DNA of 64,000 nucleotides, from positions 752,790-816,789 of the forward strand of contig NW_004457712.1 of assembly GCF_000313135.1 (NCBI RefSeq), given 5' to 3'. Source of the DNA: Acanthamoeba castellanii str. Neff (lineage: Eukaryota; Discosea; Longamoebia; Acanthamoebidae). This document shows positions 14,880-25,575 of the stretch, piece after piece. A program made the position numbers and the translations under genes. Under the pieces are notes generated by a model, which was not told where the DNA came from, ran no database searches, and was given only the letters and a program-made list of their open reading frames with translations. How positions within the stretch are numbered: position 1 is the first letter of the stretch; each line of letters opens with the position of its first letter.

Positions 14880-17800
14880 ATGCTCGAAGCAGAGAGCGAG
14901 ATCATGATGACGAGGAACCCCACACAGCAGGCACCCGGCATCAAGGACAAGGCGACCAATACGCCCGCCGTAATCGCTTGGTATGAGTGCAATCCCTCCC
15001 CTTTTTGATAACACCACCTGCGCCCCACCTCCGGCCGCCTCCTTCTCTCGGTTGGCAGCATCTCCCACGTGGCCCATCGTTTTTACGTTTTATTTTATTT
15101 TAATCTTGGGCTCCTCAATCCGTGGATGCATTGATTTGTTCTCTACGCGATGCAAATCAGCTCTTGCTTGCGCTATTTGTGTGCATTCACGGAGTGATAT
15201 GGTGGCTGAGGAAACTGGGGTCTTGCATGCAAACTCCTCGCTGCCGCGCTACACGATCGCGATTCTTGAGAACAGAAATTAACAGTTCATCTCTTCACAC
15301 GACAATATATCACCTCCAACAGGCTGCTCACAAACTACGCTCTGCGTGAAGGAGCTCCCTCGCTGCCCAAGGCCCAAGTCTACCAGGAGTATGTGGCCTA
15401 CTGCGGCGAAGCGGGCCTGGAGCCCACCACGCCGCCCGCCTTCGGCAAGATCCTCCGAGTAGCCTTCCCCAGCATCGAGTGCCGACGCAAGGGGCCGCGA
15501 GGCGAGGCCAAGCACCACTACAAGCACTTCTGCAAGAAGTCGGACCTCGCGCTACTCGTACTTCCCTCCTCCTCTACTTCATCTTCTGCCGCCTCCGTAA
15601 ACGGTCACATCTCGCCATCGCCCATCCCCACTTCCAAGTTCGACGTCTCCTCGGGCACCACACATCGACTCATCACACCAGCTTCTTCCTCGGCGAGCGT
15701 ACGTCTCCCGAGCCTCCGCACCACCTCGCCCTTCCAGCCGATCATGGACGACGTTTCGCATCAGCTCTACCCCCACCGCTACCACGGCGACTACCACGAC
15801 GGCGAGCTCGTCGATGGCGTGTCCTCGGGCGCCGCAGCAGCGAAGAAGCGGGCGCTCGACTCGCACGGCTCCGATCCGCACGCGGACCTGCGCGAGCTGC
15901 TCAAGAAGAAGATCAAGAGCGAGTCCCGCGGGGCCGACGCCGACCCGAGTGCACAGCGAATGCGCGGCGGCCACATGCAGCAGCACCATGGTGGCCCCGA
16001 CCAGGACAACGAAGCCGAGCTCGGCGGCAGCCAGGATCAACACCACAAGCGGCGACGTCTGTCGCAGGAGATCAGCAACAACAGCAACACCAACGGTGTC
16101 GAATACGAGAACAACAGCAACAGCAACGATGACGATGACGAGGAGGGCGCCGTGGCCGAGTACATTCGCCAGTTCAAGAGCAGCACGGAGAGCATCGACC
16201 GACGCAAGTCGCCGAGCCCTCCGCTGCCTCTCCAGCGACCATCATCCGCTCTCGGCGGCGAGACTGCGACGAGGCTCGACCCGTCGCCGCCGGCGCTCCC
16301 GTCGTTCAACTCGCTCGCGATCCCTCTACGGCTGCCACCGCTCCCGCAGCAGCCGCCCATGACCCACTCCATGCTCGCGCCGTCCTCAGGCGCGTCGGCC
16401 GTGCACAGCCGGCTGCCGTCGCCGCTCGACTTCTCGTCGCTGCGTTCGGCCTCGCCCTCGCCCGCGCCCTCGCCCTACGGCCACACGCGCTCACACACAG
16501 CCACCCCGCCGCCGGCCCAGTTCTTCGCGCCGCCCGCGCCCTCGTCGTCGTCGGTGTCCGCCGGCAACCCGCCGCCGGCGCCCTCGTCGTCCCAGACCGC
16601 GCTGCTCCTGTCGCACCTCCAGGAAAAGGAGCAGGAGGTGGAGAAGCTCACCAACGAGCTCAAGTTCCTCCACAGCCGCCTGGCTTCGACCACGCCCATC
16701 CCGCTGCCGTCTCCGTCGCCGTCGCCCTCGTCGTCGCTCTTTCCGTCGCCCCACTCCTACTCGCCGTCGCCCATGCACCACCCGCCCAGCCCGTTCGCGC
16801 CGCACGCGGCCTACATGCGATCGTCGCCGGCGCCCTACATGGCCGGCGGCCACTCGTCGTCACCGTCGCCCTCGCCCTCGCCTCTCCACCACCTCCACCA
16901 CAGCTTCACCCCGCTCTCGCCGCCGCCCGGCGCGTCGTCGTCGCACAGCGCATCGCCTCTGTCGCACCACCACCCGCACGCGCGCCAGTACTTTGCGCCC
17001 ATTCTCACGCTCGAGGAGCAACAACAGCAACAGCAGCAGCTTCACCACCAGCGGGACAGCACGCCGCCGATGCAGACGACGGTCACGGTCAAGCGGGAGC
17101 GATCGAGCAAGGGGCGGGAGAGCGCCACGCGCGACCTGATGGCCTCGCCGGGCCCCGGCGTCGAGCGGTCGTCCTCCACGTCGCCCACCCACCGCAACCG
17201 CTCGGCGTCTCCGCTCGACGCCGACGAGTTCTCCTCCACGTCGCCCTCCTCGCCCACCTTCTCCTCCAAGGTCATGAAGAAGGAGGCCATCCCCGTTGTC
17301 GTTCATTGGTACCACCTTCATCGTCGTTTTCGTTCTTCGTTTTCGTTCTTGTGTTGCTGACGTCATCGCTGTGTTGCTCGTCGTACGTACAGGATCAAGA
17401 AGAACTACGAGCTCAGCGCGGACTCGTCGTCGGACCTGCCCAAGGAGCAGGTCTATCGACACTACCGCGAGTTCTGCGAGGAGACCGGCGTGCAGCAGAC
17501 CAACTGCGCCACCTTTGGCAAGATCCTCCGCAGCGTGTTCCCCAACCTCAAGACCCGACGGCTCGGCTCGCGCGGCAACACCAAGCACCACTACCACGGC
17601 ATCCGCCGAAGGTACACACCTCGTGACACACACACACACACACACGACCGCACACGTGTTCTCAACACGGCACGCACGACACACGCAGGAAGTCGCCGCT
17701 GTCTACGGAGTCGGGCGCACAGGGCGGAACGACGTCGCCGCCGCCCAACCTGAACGCGCTGGCGGTGCTGGCGTCGATCTCAGTGACGGGCGGCGGGTCC

Positions 17801-18547
17801 CCGATGCCCTCCCCGCCGGGCATCCCTCCGTCCAGCTCCGGCTCGCCGCGACAACAGCCCCACGCCTACGAAGACGAAGTCGACGACGACGACGACGAAG
17901 ACAACGACAACGAAGACGACATGGACGAGGAAGACATCGAACACGAAGGCACCAACGGCAACGACAACCGCAACGACCAACCTCTCCTCCAGTCTCCAGT
18001 TCCCATACGACCGCACGCCAAGGGTACAGCTCCAACCACCTGCATACATTCTATGCATCCCCCATCTCTTTTTCACCTCCTTCGTTCTTTGTTCTTCGTT
18101 CTTTTTCATCTTCTTGTTCCACTTTGATCGATCAGCCCTGGCTAACGGCTCTTGATGATAATCGTGACAGTAGCGGGCGAGTCGGAGGAGATGATCAATG
18201 AAGATGAGGAGGAGCAGCAGCCGGTGGCGAGCTATGGGTGGATGGCGGGCGGCAGCGGAGGCGACTTCGCGCTCTCGTCGCGCCGGTGCACGGTCGAGGC
18301 CTGCGAGAACCGGGCGGCGGCCCAGCGCACCATCTGCGAGAAGCACAAGAAGCAGCAGCAGCGGGCGCGGCTCCGAAACAGCCTCGACGCCAAGATCAGC
18401 TCCACCGCCACCATCTTCAGCGCCGCTCCTTCCTCTTCCTCTTCGTCTTCCTCTTTGTCGTCTTCGCTCTCCTCGTCCTCCTCCATTCTACCACCGCTCT
18501 CCGCTCTCTCCCTTTCACCAGCAAGCGACGTTCCGCCTCCCCTCTGA
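14880..18547 (+). CDS. protein with two RFX DNA-binding domains
   Basis: Five exons (14880-14980, 15323-17308, 17393-17611, 17689-18023, 18171-18547) splice exactly to 1005 residues. RFX winged-helix domain 1 starts at about residue 34 (EGAPSLPKAQVYQEY, FGKILRVAFPSIECRRKGPRG, KHHYKHF). Domain 2 starts at about 696 (LPKEQVYRHYREFCEETGV, FGKILRSVFPNLKTRRLGSRG, KHHYHGI) and is closer to consensus. Between them lie about 600 residues of Ser/Pro/His-rich sequence with a short coiled segment (LQEKEQEVEKLTNELKFLHS). An acidic tract follows domain 2. A C-terminal knuckle, C-x4-C-x9-C-x2-H, could bind zinc. RFX proteins bind X-box DNA. The usual RFX dimerisation region is not obvious. The same W codon is split by an intron in both domains. 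Confidence 0.85.
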
Positions 18548-18902
18548 GCGGGCGCGTGCACGCCTCCTTCATCTTCTTCTTCATCATCATCTCCTTGTTG
18601 TTGTAGTGTACCGCCATAAATGCCACTGCATTCCTCGAATTTTCTCTCGAATATTTCTTTTTCCCGCCAAGCCAAGGCCACGTCAGCAGTGGCATACTCC
18701 GGTGAAGGAGCTCCAAACGGCGGAGGTCTGCAGTCCCGCTTCCACCTTTCACCCCCCCCCCCTTCGCCCCTCGGCCTGTTGTTGCTCTTCTTCTTCTCAC
18801 GCACCGCTGGAGGCACATAAGAACGCGTCAGCAGAACCACCGTCACTGCGCCCCAAAACAGAAAAGAAGTAGTCGTGGCAACGCGAACGAGGAGGCCGCC
18901 CA
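18548..18902. other. region after the RFX gene
   Basis: This 355-base stretch is pyrimidine-rich, with a C run near 18760. It probably contains the RFX 3' untranslated region. No gene is supported. Confidence 0.4.
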
Positions 18903-19306
18903 TGCAGGACCATCAGTCGGAGGCGCTACCCCGCACGAAGGAGGAGAAGAGGCTACAGCGCGAGCGGTTCACGCGGTTACTTCTGCAGTCGCCGCCGCCG
19001 GTCATCCTCTTCTTCTCCCGCGCCGACAGCTCCCCCGACGCTGCCGCGCTCACTTCCGCTTCTACTTCGCCCACAACCTCCGCAAGCGGCCCGCGCAAGC
19101 GGAAACGGCCAGCGGGCGCAGCTGCACGAGCCAAGCGGCCCGCGCACCGTCCGGCCGCTGCCAACCAACCGCGCGCCGACGAAGACGAGGAGGACCAGGC
19201 CATGGCTGCAGCCGCGGCGGCAGCGGAGGAGGAAGACGGCGAGGAGAGCGACGAGGCCCCGGTTCGCGAGCGCGCGGCCCTGTCCACCTGCCCCGTGCGA
19301 CAGTAG
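18903..19306 (+). CDS. hypothetical low-complexity protein
   Basis: An open frame from an ATG at 18903 encodes about 134 residues. It begins with a charged segment (TKEEKRLQRERFTRLLLQS), continues with Ser/Thr/Ala and Arg/Lys-rich stretches, then an acidic Ala run. No family is recognisable. It may be a small gene, a missed terminal exon of the RFX gene, or chance, since GC-rich DNA stays open by accident. The minus-strand frames over it are no better. Confidence 0.28.
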
Positions 19307-19524
19307 ACGACAAGCACCAGAAGAGAGCGCGTAACACAGGGATGACTGACCAACCAAGCCAAGCACACGGCTGTGGCTGACCGAACACACAGCGCGTGCC
19401 CAGCGTGTGTTGTCGTTGTACCACACCCGCATCAACAATGAAAGCATAACGTTGAACCGATGTTTCTTCTTCTTGTCCAAAACGTTCGTGTTCAACACAT
19501 GTAGACCGTCGTCATCACAACCGG

Positions 19525-22500
19525 CTAGCTCATGAGGACCTCGAAGCGGAGAAGGCGGGAGGTGACGTCGGACGGCAGTCGGTACTGGATGCGGCCGGTG
19601 AAGGCGGCCAGGGCGCGTGCGCGGCTCTTGATGGCCTCCATCTCGTGAAGCCGCGCCGGGTCGGACGGGAAGAGGAACGAGGCCGACTGGCTCCCGGTGC
19701 CGGGCGCGATGGCGCCGTAGAGCTTGTAGAGCACCGACATGGCGGCCAGGATGAGGTCGCCCACGCATCGCTTCACCGTCTCGTCGAGCTTCGCGAACAG
19801 CTCCACCTTCTCCGGCACCGTCGCCTGGTCGAACGGCAGAATGCCAATCACCTCCAACCGCTGCAGCGCTGTGTGCGGTGGTGTGTGTGTGTCGTGTGTC
19901 GTGTGTGTGTGTGAGAGAGAGTGAGTGAGTGTGAGCAGGAGACCAAGGCAAGAGACGAACGAGGGGAAGGGAGGGGAGAGTACCTTCGGGCAGTCGGTTG
20001 GCGTTGCTGAGGTCGAAGAAGTGGGCGGTCTGGATGAGGGTGCGCAGGGTCTCGAGCGACCTGGTGGGCGCCTCGCGGATGGTCGAATAGCGCGTGTTGA
20101 CGTCGAGCGCGAGCGCGATGAGGGCCTGCCTGTCCGGTCCGGCCGCCGATACCAGCGGACCCAGCGCGGCGTTGAGCAGCGACAGCACCTTCTCGTAGTC
20201 GCCCGCCTCGTGGTAGAGCTTGACGGCGGCCGGCAGCTCGGCGCGCTCCTCGCAGGCGGCGGCGACCACCTCGCGGAGCCTTCGCACGCGTGCGGCATCG
20301 CCCAACACGCGCAGCACCAGCCCCTCCCGGCCCTCGGTTCCGAGGAGGGCGTCCACCTCTCGCGTGTTGAGCACAAAGTCCTTCAGCATCAGGTCCTCCA
20401 GCGCCACGTCCCTGTTTGGCCATGACCACGCCACGCAGCGTGAGCAAACAGAGAGAAAGAGCGAAAGAGAGAACGAAGAGAAAAGAGAGAAAGCGACAGA
20501 GAAGAGCGAAAGCGAAAGGCAAAGAGCGAAGAGAACGCACCTCACGAGATGAATGTAGTTGAGCGCCAGCGCGAGATCTCGTCTCTGCTCGACGACTGCC
20601 AGGGCGTAGTGCCACAGCATGCGCGGAAGATCGACAGCAGATCTACCTGCTACACGGGGGGGGGGTCAGCCGAAAGGCCAAACGAGGACCGATGCGCGGG
20701 AGGGTTCGGTACCGGAGGTCTCACTGTAGATGGAGTTGGGCGAGCGAGGCGCGTCGGCGTCAGGCACGCGCAGCACGCCGTAGTAGTAGAGGCCCGTGGC
20801 AAAGTGCACCGCCTCCACGGCGTAGTCACCCTTGCCCCACAGGAACTCGATGGCCTTCTCGAACTGGAGCGTGATGAGCACCACCTGATCACCACCACCA
20901 CCAAGCCACGATCAACCACCTGGACGATGATAACCAAGGCCTTGCCATCATCCATTGATGTAGCGTGGTGGTGGTGGTGGTGGTGGGCGATGCATACCTG
21001 GAAGTAGAGGAGCGGGTGCTTCTTGGCGTTGAAGTGGTCCGGTCCGAACTTGCACACCTGCTGCTGCAGCCTGCGGAGGGACGCGGCGAACGCTTCGCCG
21101 TTCTCCTCCTGGACGATGAGCGAGAGGTGGAACCAAATCCAGTCCTGTCCACACGCGTCAAATTGTGAGCGAGCGTGTACGTGTCGTGTCGTTGGTCGTG
21201 TCGTTGGTCGTGTCGTGTCAACCTGTGTGGTGGAGATGGGAGCGGGCAGAGAGCTCGGCGTGTGGCGCGTGAGCAGCATGTAGATTATTTGCTTGAAGGG
21301 ATCGCGCGTGGCATTCAGCGTGCGCCTGCAATCGGCCTGTTGCAGCTCCGACAGGTGTCCCTGCAGTACGTGCGGCGCGGGCGCGGGCCGCGGCGTCAGA
21401 CGAGTGCACTAGTCTGCGGGACAAGCGCGGGGTGGCGTACGTTTTGTGAAAAGGCCTGGAGCAGGCCGGCGAATTCCTGAAGAGGCGGGTTGGCCGAGAG
21501 TGCGAGCTGGCAGGCAGAGCCGACGTCTCCGGCGCGGAGGGCGTAGTAGATCTCGGCCCACGCGCTGCCGGCCTCCTCGAGCTGGCTGTGTGCGCCGGGG
21601 CGGGAGAGGGCCACGGCCCGCGCGTAGGCCCGCGCGAGGCTGTGCATACCGGGCTCGCCGCCCAGCTCGGCCCGCTTGGCATTCCGATCTACCACCAGCT
21701 GCATCACTCGTTGGTACCTATAGTGGTCACAAAGGAATGGGGGGGAGAGAACGCGACGTGATGAGCAGTCGGGCGGCAAGAGAAGAAGAAGAACGAAATG
21801 CGAAGCGGGAGAAGGAGGAAGGCCCGAGACGCAACTGTTTCTCGAGGAACTGTTTGGCGCCGGAGAGAAACTTGCGCGAGAGGGCCTCGGGCGCCTCGCG
21901 GTAGGTCCGCTCGTAGACGGCCTCGGGTAGGGCCACGGCGGCGCTCGTGGCCTGCTCGGGCTCACCCACAATCCTGCTCAGCAGGTCCCAGCAGTCCGCC
22001 ACCTCCTTCCGCCGCTGTGCGAGAAGAAGAAGAAGGCGTGGCTTAGCCAAGGGTCGATCGAGAGCGAAAGAGCTTAGAAAGAAGGGAAGCGCTACCAGCT
22101 CGGTGTCATCGACGGTCCGGGCAGCCTGCTGGAAGGCCTGCATGGTGGAGAAGGAGCGCTTCTCTCGCCTCTGTTGGTTGAGCTCGTCCACGACCTTGCC
22201 ATAGGCGGTCATCTTGCCGACGGCCTCCTGTGCCGATCGCGCAGCGCCGGCCCGGCCGAGTGGAGTCGCGGGCGAGGCGAGAGCCGCGGCGGTGAAGTCC
22301 ATACCGGGCTTCATGGGCGTAGAGGGTGCAGAGGTCCCGCGTGGGAGCAGGGCCGAGGAGAAGCCCAGCGCCTCGAGTAGCTCCGACTTGGCTCCCTCCC
22401 AGTCGCTGTCCAGCTTCTTGGCTGAGTTCCTTTTGAAGTGATCAAGCGTCTGGAACAAGTAGAGACGAGCAACGATGAGCACCAACGTTACGGCATGAAA

Positions 22501-22973
22501 TGATGGAGATTTGTAAACAAACAAAACCATTGCGACCGCGATTTACCTCTTTCTTTGCGTCTTGGATGGCTGCCATGATGATTTGATCATGTGCGAAGCT
22601 GCAACGCGAACATTGGAGTGAGAAATGTCACCAGGGTCCAAAAGAGGGGAAGACGAGCATACTTGAGCGAGCCTTCGAGATCGGTATCGGCGAGCGCGAG
22701 CTCAAGGGGCTCGTAGGTTAATTTGAGATTGACAGCGTTCAGATTTCTGGATAGCTTGTCTGCATCGAAGCCCTTGGTCGCCAAGAGGTAGCGACCCTTG
22801 TTCTTGGCGACATCTTTCGTTGAATGGGACAGGGTCGTGTGCAGGGAGCGCGTTGTGTCGTCGATCTGATCTACATTCCTCTGAATGAGGTACTCGCCCG
22901 TCTGCCGCGCCAACTGGCGGGATTGCTCCAGCAGCGAGGAGAAGGAGCTGGCTCTTTTGCTAGGCCCGTCCAT
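19525..22973 (-). CDS. NUP93: nucleoporin Nup93 (Nic96 family)
   Basis: A multi-exon gene for the linker nucleoporin that joins the inner ring of the nuclear pore. The N-terminus (FSSLLEQSRQLARQTGEYL, then TYEPLELALADTDLEGSL) matches the Nup93 coiled-coil start. Middle helical blocks include SAWAEIYYALRAGDVGSAC and LQFEKAIEFLWGKGDYAVEAVHFA. The C-terminal half has VKLYHEAGDYEKVLSLLNAALGP, TLIQTAHFFDLSNANRLPEG and the ending LLRFEVLMS, which parallels the vertebrate ending VQMEVLMN. The Met at 22973 is preferred because the frame upstream has no ATG. It is divergent from the prohibitin gene, with 195 bases between starts. One intron near 19880-19925 is a GTGTC/GT repeat. Confidence 0.92.
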
Positions 22974-23168
22974 CTTCCTCTGCGCCAATTCCGATTCGAA
23001 TGCCCGCGAGCTGCCCAAAATTTTGGCGCGAAGGAATAGGCAAAGAGAAAAACCAGGGAATCAAAGAGAAACTGTAATCCGTCGACAACATTACTTGGAA
23101 AAACAGTGAAGTACACTCGCCGGCCCCGTTCATCCGCGCACAGACATCGACAGCGATTCAATTCGAAG

Positions 23169-24014
23169 ATGATGCAAAAGCTGCAAGCCCTGGGTCCCGC
23201 CCTGAACAAGGTGGCGATCGGCGCGGTGAGCGTTGGTGCGGTGGGTTATGCGTTGAACGAGTCCATGTACACGGTCGATGGCGGCGAGCGGGCCATCATC
23301 TTCGATAGATTGAGGAACGGTACTCGGGACTTCATCGTCAAGCCGGGCACTCACTTCCTCATCCCCTTCCTCCAATTCCCCATCATCTACGACACCCGCA
23401 CCACCCCCTTCAACATCAAGACCGAGACCGGCAGCAAGGATCTGCAGCGAGTGAACATCACGCTCAGGGTCCTCTACAGGCCGGACAAGAAGAAGCTGCC
23501 CTACATCTACCAGAGGCTCGGCGTCGACTACAGCGCCAACGTCTTCAACTCAGTCGGTAACGAAGTGCTCAAGGCCGTGGTGGCGCAGTACGATGCCACT
23601 GAGCTCATCTCGAGGAGAGAAACGATTTCGAACCAGATTCGGCAGAGGCTCGTCAAGCGTGCCGGCACCTTCGGCCTCAAGCTCGAGGACGTGTCGATCA
23701 CGCATCTCACCTTCTCCCCCGAGTACGTGCGCGCCATCGAGCACAAGCAGGTGGCCCAGCAGCTCGCCGAGCAGGCCAAGTTTGTCGTGGCCAAGAACGA
23801 GCAGGAGAAGCTCGCCAAGATTATCGTCGCCGAGGGCGAGGCTGAGGCTGCCGCCCTCATCTCCAAGGCCATGAGCGGTCCCGGCTACATCGCGCTCAGG
23901 CGCATCGAGGCCTCTCGCGACATCGCCGAGGAGCTCAGCCGTTCCAGGAACATTGTCTACCTCCCCTCTGGTACCAATGTGCTCATGAATCTGCCCCAGG
24001 TCGGTCAGCAGTAA
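23169..24014 (+). CDS. PHB1: prohibitin 1
   Basis: A single uninterrupted exon encodes 281 residues, near the usual 272. Prohibitins form ring complexes with PHB2 in the mitochondrial inner membrane and stabilise membrane proteins. Visible are an N-terminal hydrophobic anchor (VAIGAVSVGAVGYALNESMY), the SPFH/band-7 core (GGERAIIFDRLRNG, PGTHFLIPFLQFPIIYDTRT, LRVLYRPDKKKLPYIYQRLG), the DVSITHLTFSPEY block, and the coiled-coil with AEGEAEAAALISKA. Two Met codons stand in tandem at 23169 and the first is used here; the upstream frame opens only at a GTG. It is one of only two long intronless genes in the window, the other also being mitochondrial. Confidence 0.96.
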   Translation: MMQKLQALGPALNKVAIGAVSVGAVGYALNESMYTVDGGERAIIFDRLRNGTRDFIVKPGTHFLIPFLQFPIIYDTRTTPFNIKTETGSKDLQRVNITLRVLYRPDKKKLPYIYQRLGVDYSANVFNSVGNEVLKAVVAQYDATELISRRETISNQIRQRLVKRAGTFGLKLEDVSITHLTFSPEYVRAIEHKQVAQQLAEQAKFVVAKNEQEKLAKIIVAEGEAEAAALISKAMSGPGYIALRRIEASRDIAEELSRSRNIVYLPSGTNVLMNLPQVGQQ

Positions 24015-24447
24015 AAAAAAGGAAACGAAATCACTTCAAACACAGCCCTCCTCGAAAGATTTCATCTCGTCTCGCGATGTCGTTGCCCACGTTGGTGGTA
24101 CGTCTCCCGCGGACTTGGTATTTTGCGCAGCTTGGAATGTACGGCCCGTGCACGCGGAGCGGGGTCACCGCGCGGTTTGGGGCACAGCGCGGGCCAACAG
24201 GGAGGGACCTGGGCGTAACGTACACCCGGGAAGCCCGTTAGAGGGGTAGGTCGACCCTGCAGCGATTCCTTCAGTCCGTTCACTTCTCGCACAGCAGCCA
24301 CACCACAGGCTCACACCTCATCACAATCCTCACCAAGGCATCATCGTTGATACCTTGTTCTCTTGTTCGATATCGCTAGAGATTCGGGCAAATTTACCTC
24401 ATCTCGACCAACCACCTCAACAGTCCCTACCACTACACAGCATCACG
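24015..24447. other. intergenic between prohibitin and HMGB genes
   Basis: This 433-base region holds the prohibitin 3' end and the HMGB promoter and leader. I see no reading frame with family resemblance, no tRNA fold and no clear TATA box. Confidence 0.5.
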
Positions 24448-25248
24448 ATGCCCAGGAGGAAGAGGAAGGACCCCAACGCGCCCAAGCGCGCCATGACCGC
24501 CTACATGCTCTTCTCGCAGGAGAAACGAACGCAGATTAAGACCGACCATCCCACCGTCGGCTTCGGCCAAGTGGGCAAGCTGCTCGGAGAGGCCTGGGCG
24601 GCGCTGCCCGACGGAGATAAGAGGGTACGCTCAACTGGCATCTTCACAAGCCGTTGCTTCGCGTGCCAAATTTAGTCTATCCTTCGAATTTCAAATCGAA
24701 ATTGAATCGCTGACCTATACCCCTTGCGCTAGCGCAGAAGTACAACGAGCTTGCCGCCAAGGACAAGATCCGGTACCAGAAGGAGGCGGCTCAGTACAAG
24801 GAGGACCACCCCGAGAGCAGCGATGAGGAGGAGAGGCCGGCCAAGAAGAGGAAGAAGAAGGATCCCAATGCCCCCAAGAAGCCCTGCTCGGCCTTCTTCC
24901 ACTTCAGCAAGAAGATGAGGCCACGAATCAAGGACGAGAACCCAGACGCCTCCTTCGGCCAGCTCGGCAAGATCATTGGCGAACAGTGGTCGAAGCTCGG
25001 AGCCGATGAGCGAAAGGTAAACTCTACTCTCCCCATCAAATCCCTTGTCGCCCATTCCCAATCATTTATTTATTCATTCATTCCAGGAATTCGAGACCCT
25101 TGCCGCCGCAGACAAGGAGCGATACGCGAAGGAGATGAAGGACTATCAGGCCAAGAAGGACTCTAGCTCCGACTCTGATAGCTCTGACTCGTCCGACAGC
25201 GATTCCTCCTCTGGCTCGTCCGGCTCGTCTGATTCGGATTCTGACTAG
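24448..25248 (+). CDS. HMGB-type protein with two HMG boxes
   Basis: Three exons (24448-24624, 24738-25016, 25087-25248) encode 205 residues. Box 1 (DPNAPKRAMTAYMLFSQEKR, VGKLLGEAWAALPDGDKRKY) and box 2 (DPNAPKKPCSAFFHFSKKMR, LGKIIGEQWSKLGADERKEF) both have the Pro-Asn-Ala-Pro-Lys entry and the core Trp. A basic linker (ERPAKKRKKK) joins them. The tail is Ser/Asp-rich instead of the pure Asp/Glu tail of animal HMGB and may be a casein kinase 2 target. Such proteins bend DNA in chromatin without strong sequence preference. An AATAAA at 25454-25459 probably marks the transcript end, just before the next gene. Confidence 0.93.
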
Positions 25249-25453
25249 ATCGTTGCCGCTACCGCTTCCGCCACTCGACCACAACCGCCAACCTGCATAT
25301 CGACGAAATGCCCTCAACTCAATAACCCAGTGTTCAGTCAAACCTCCTGCATCAGCGCTGGCTCGACGACACACACGCGCGAGGCGTTGATACTCTTCTC
25401 CCTCGTTCGCGCGACCACGTCAACCTCTCCACCACGTCGCACCCTTTTGTCAC

Positions 25454-25459
25454 AATAAA
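25454..25459 (+). terminator. polyadenylation signal of the HMGB gene
   Basis: AATAAA lies about 200 bases after the HMGB stop and about 120 bases before the next start codon. Confidence 0.5.
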
Positions 25460-25575
25460 ACAAACAACTTCGCGCGACCTACTCTTGTTGTTGTACACCA
25501 CGCGCCGTTCGAACAAGGAACCAAAACGCCGAACAGGAGCGCAGACGAGGCCCAAGGAAGCTCTCCGGAAGAGGG

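Noticed and set aside
15579..17684. Minus-strand frames opposite the RFX gene
   Set aside because: They are Arg/Gly-rich complements of Ser/Pro-rich codons and have no family signal, while the plus strand has two RFX domains.
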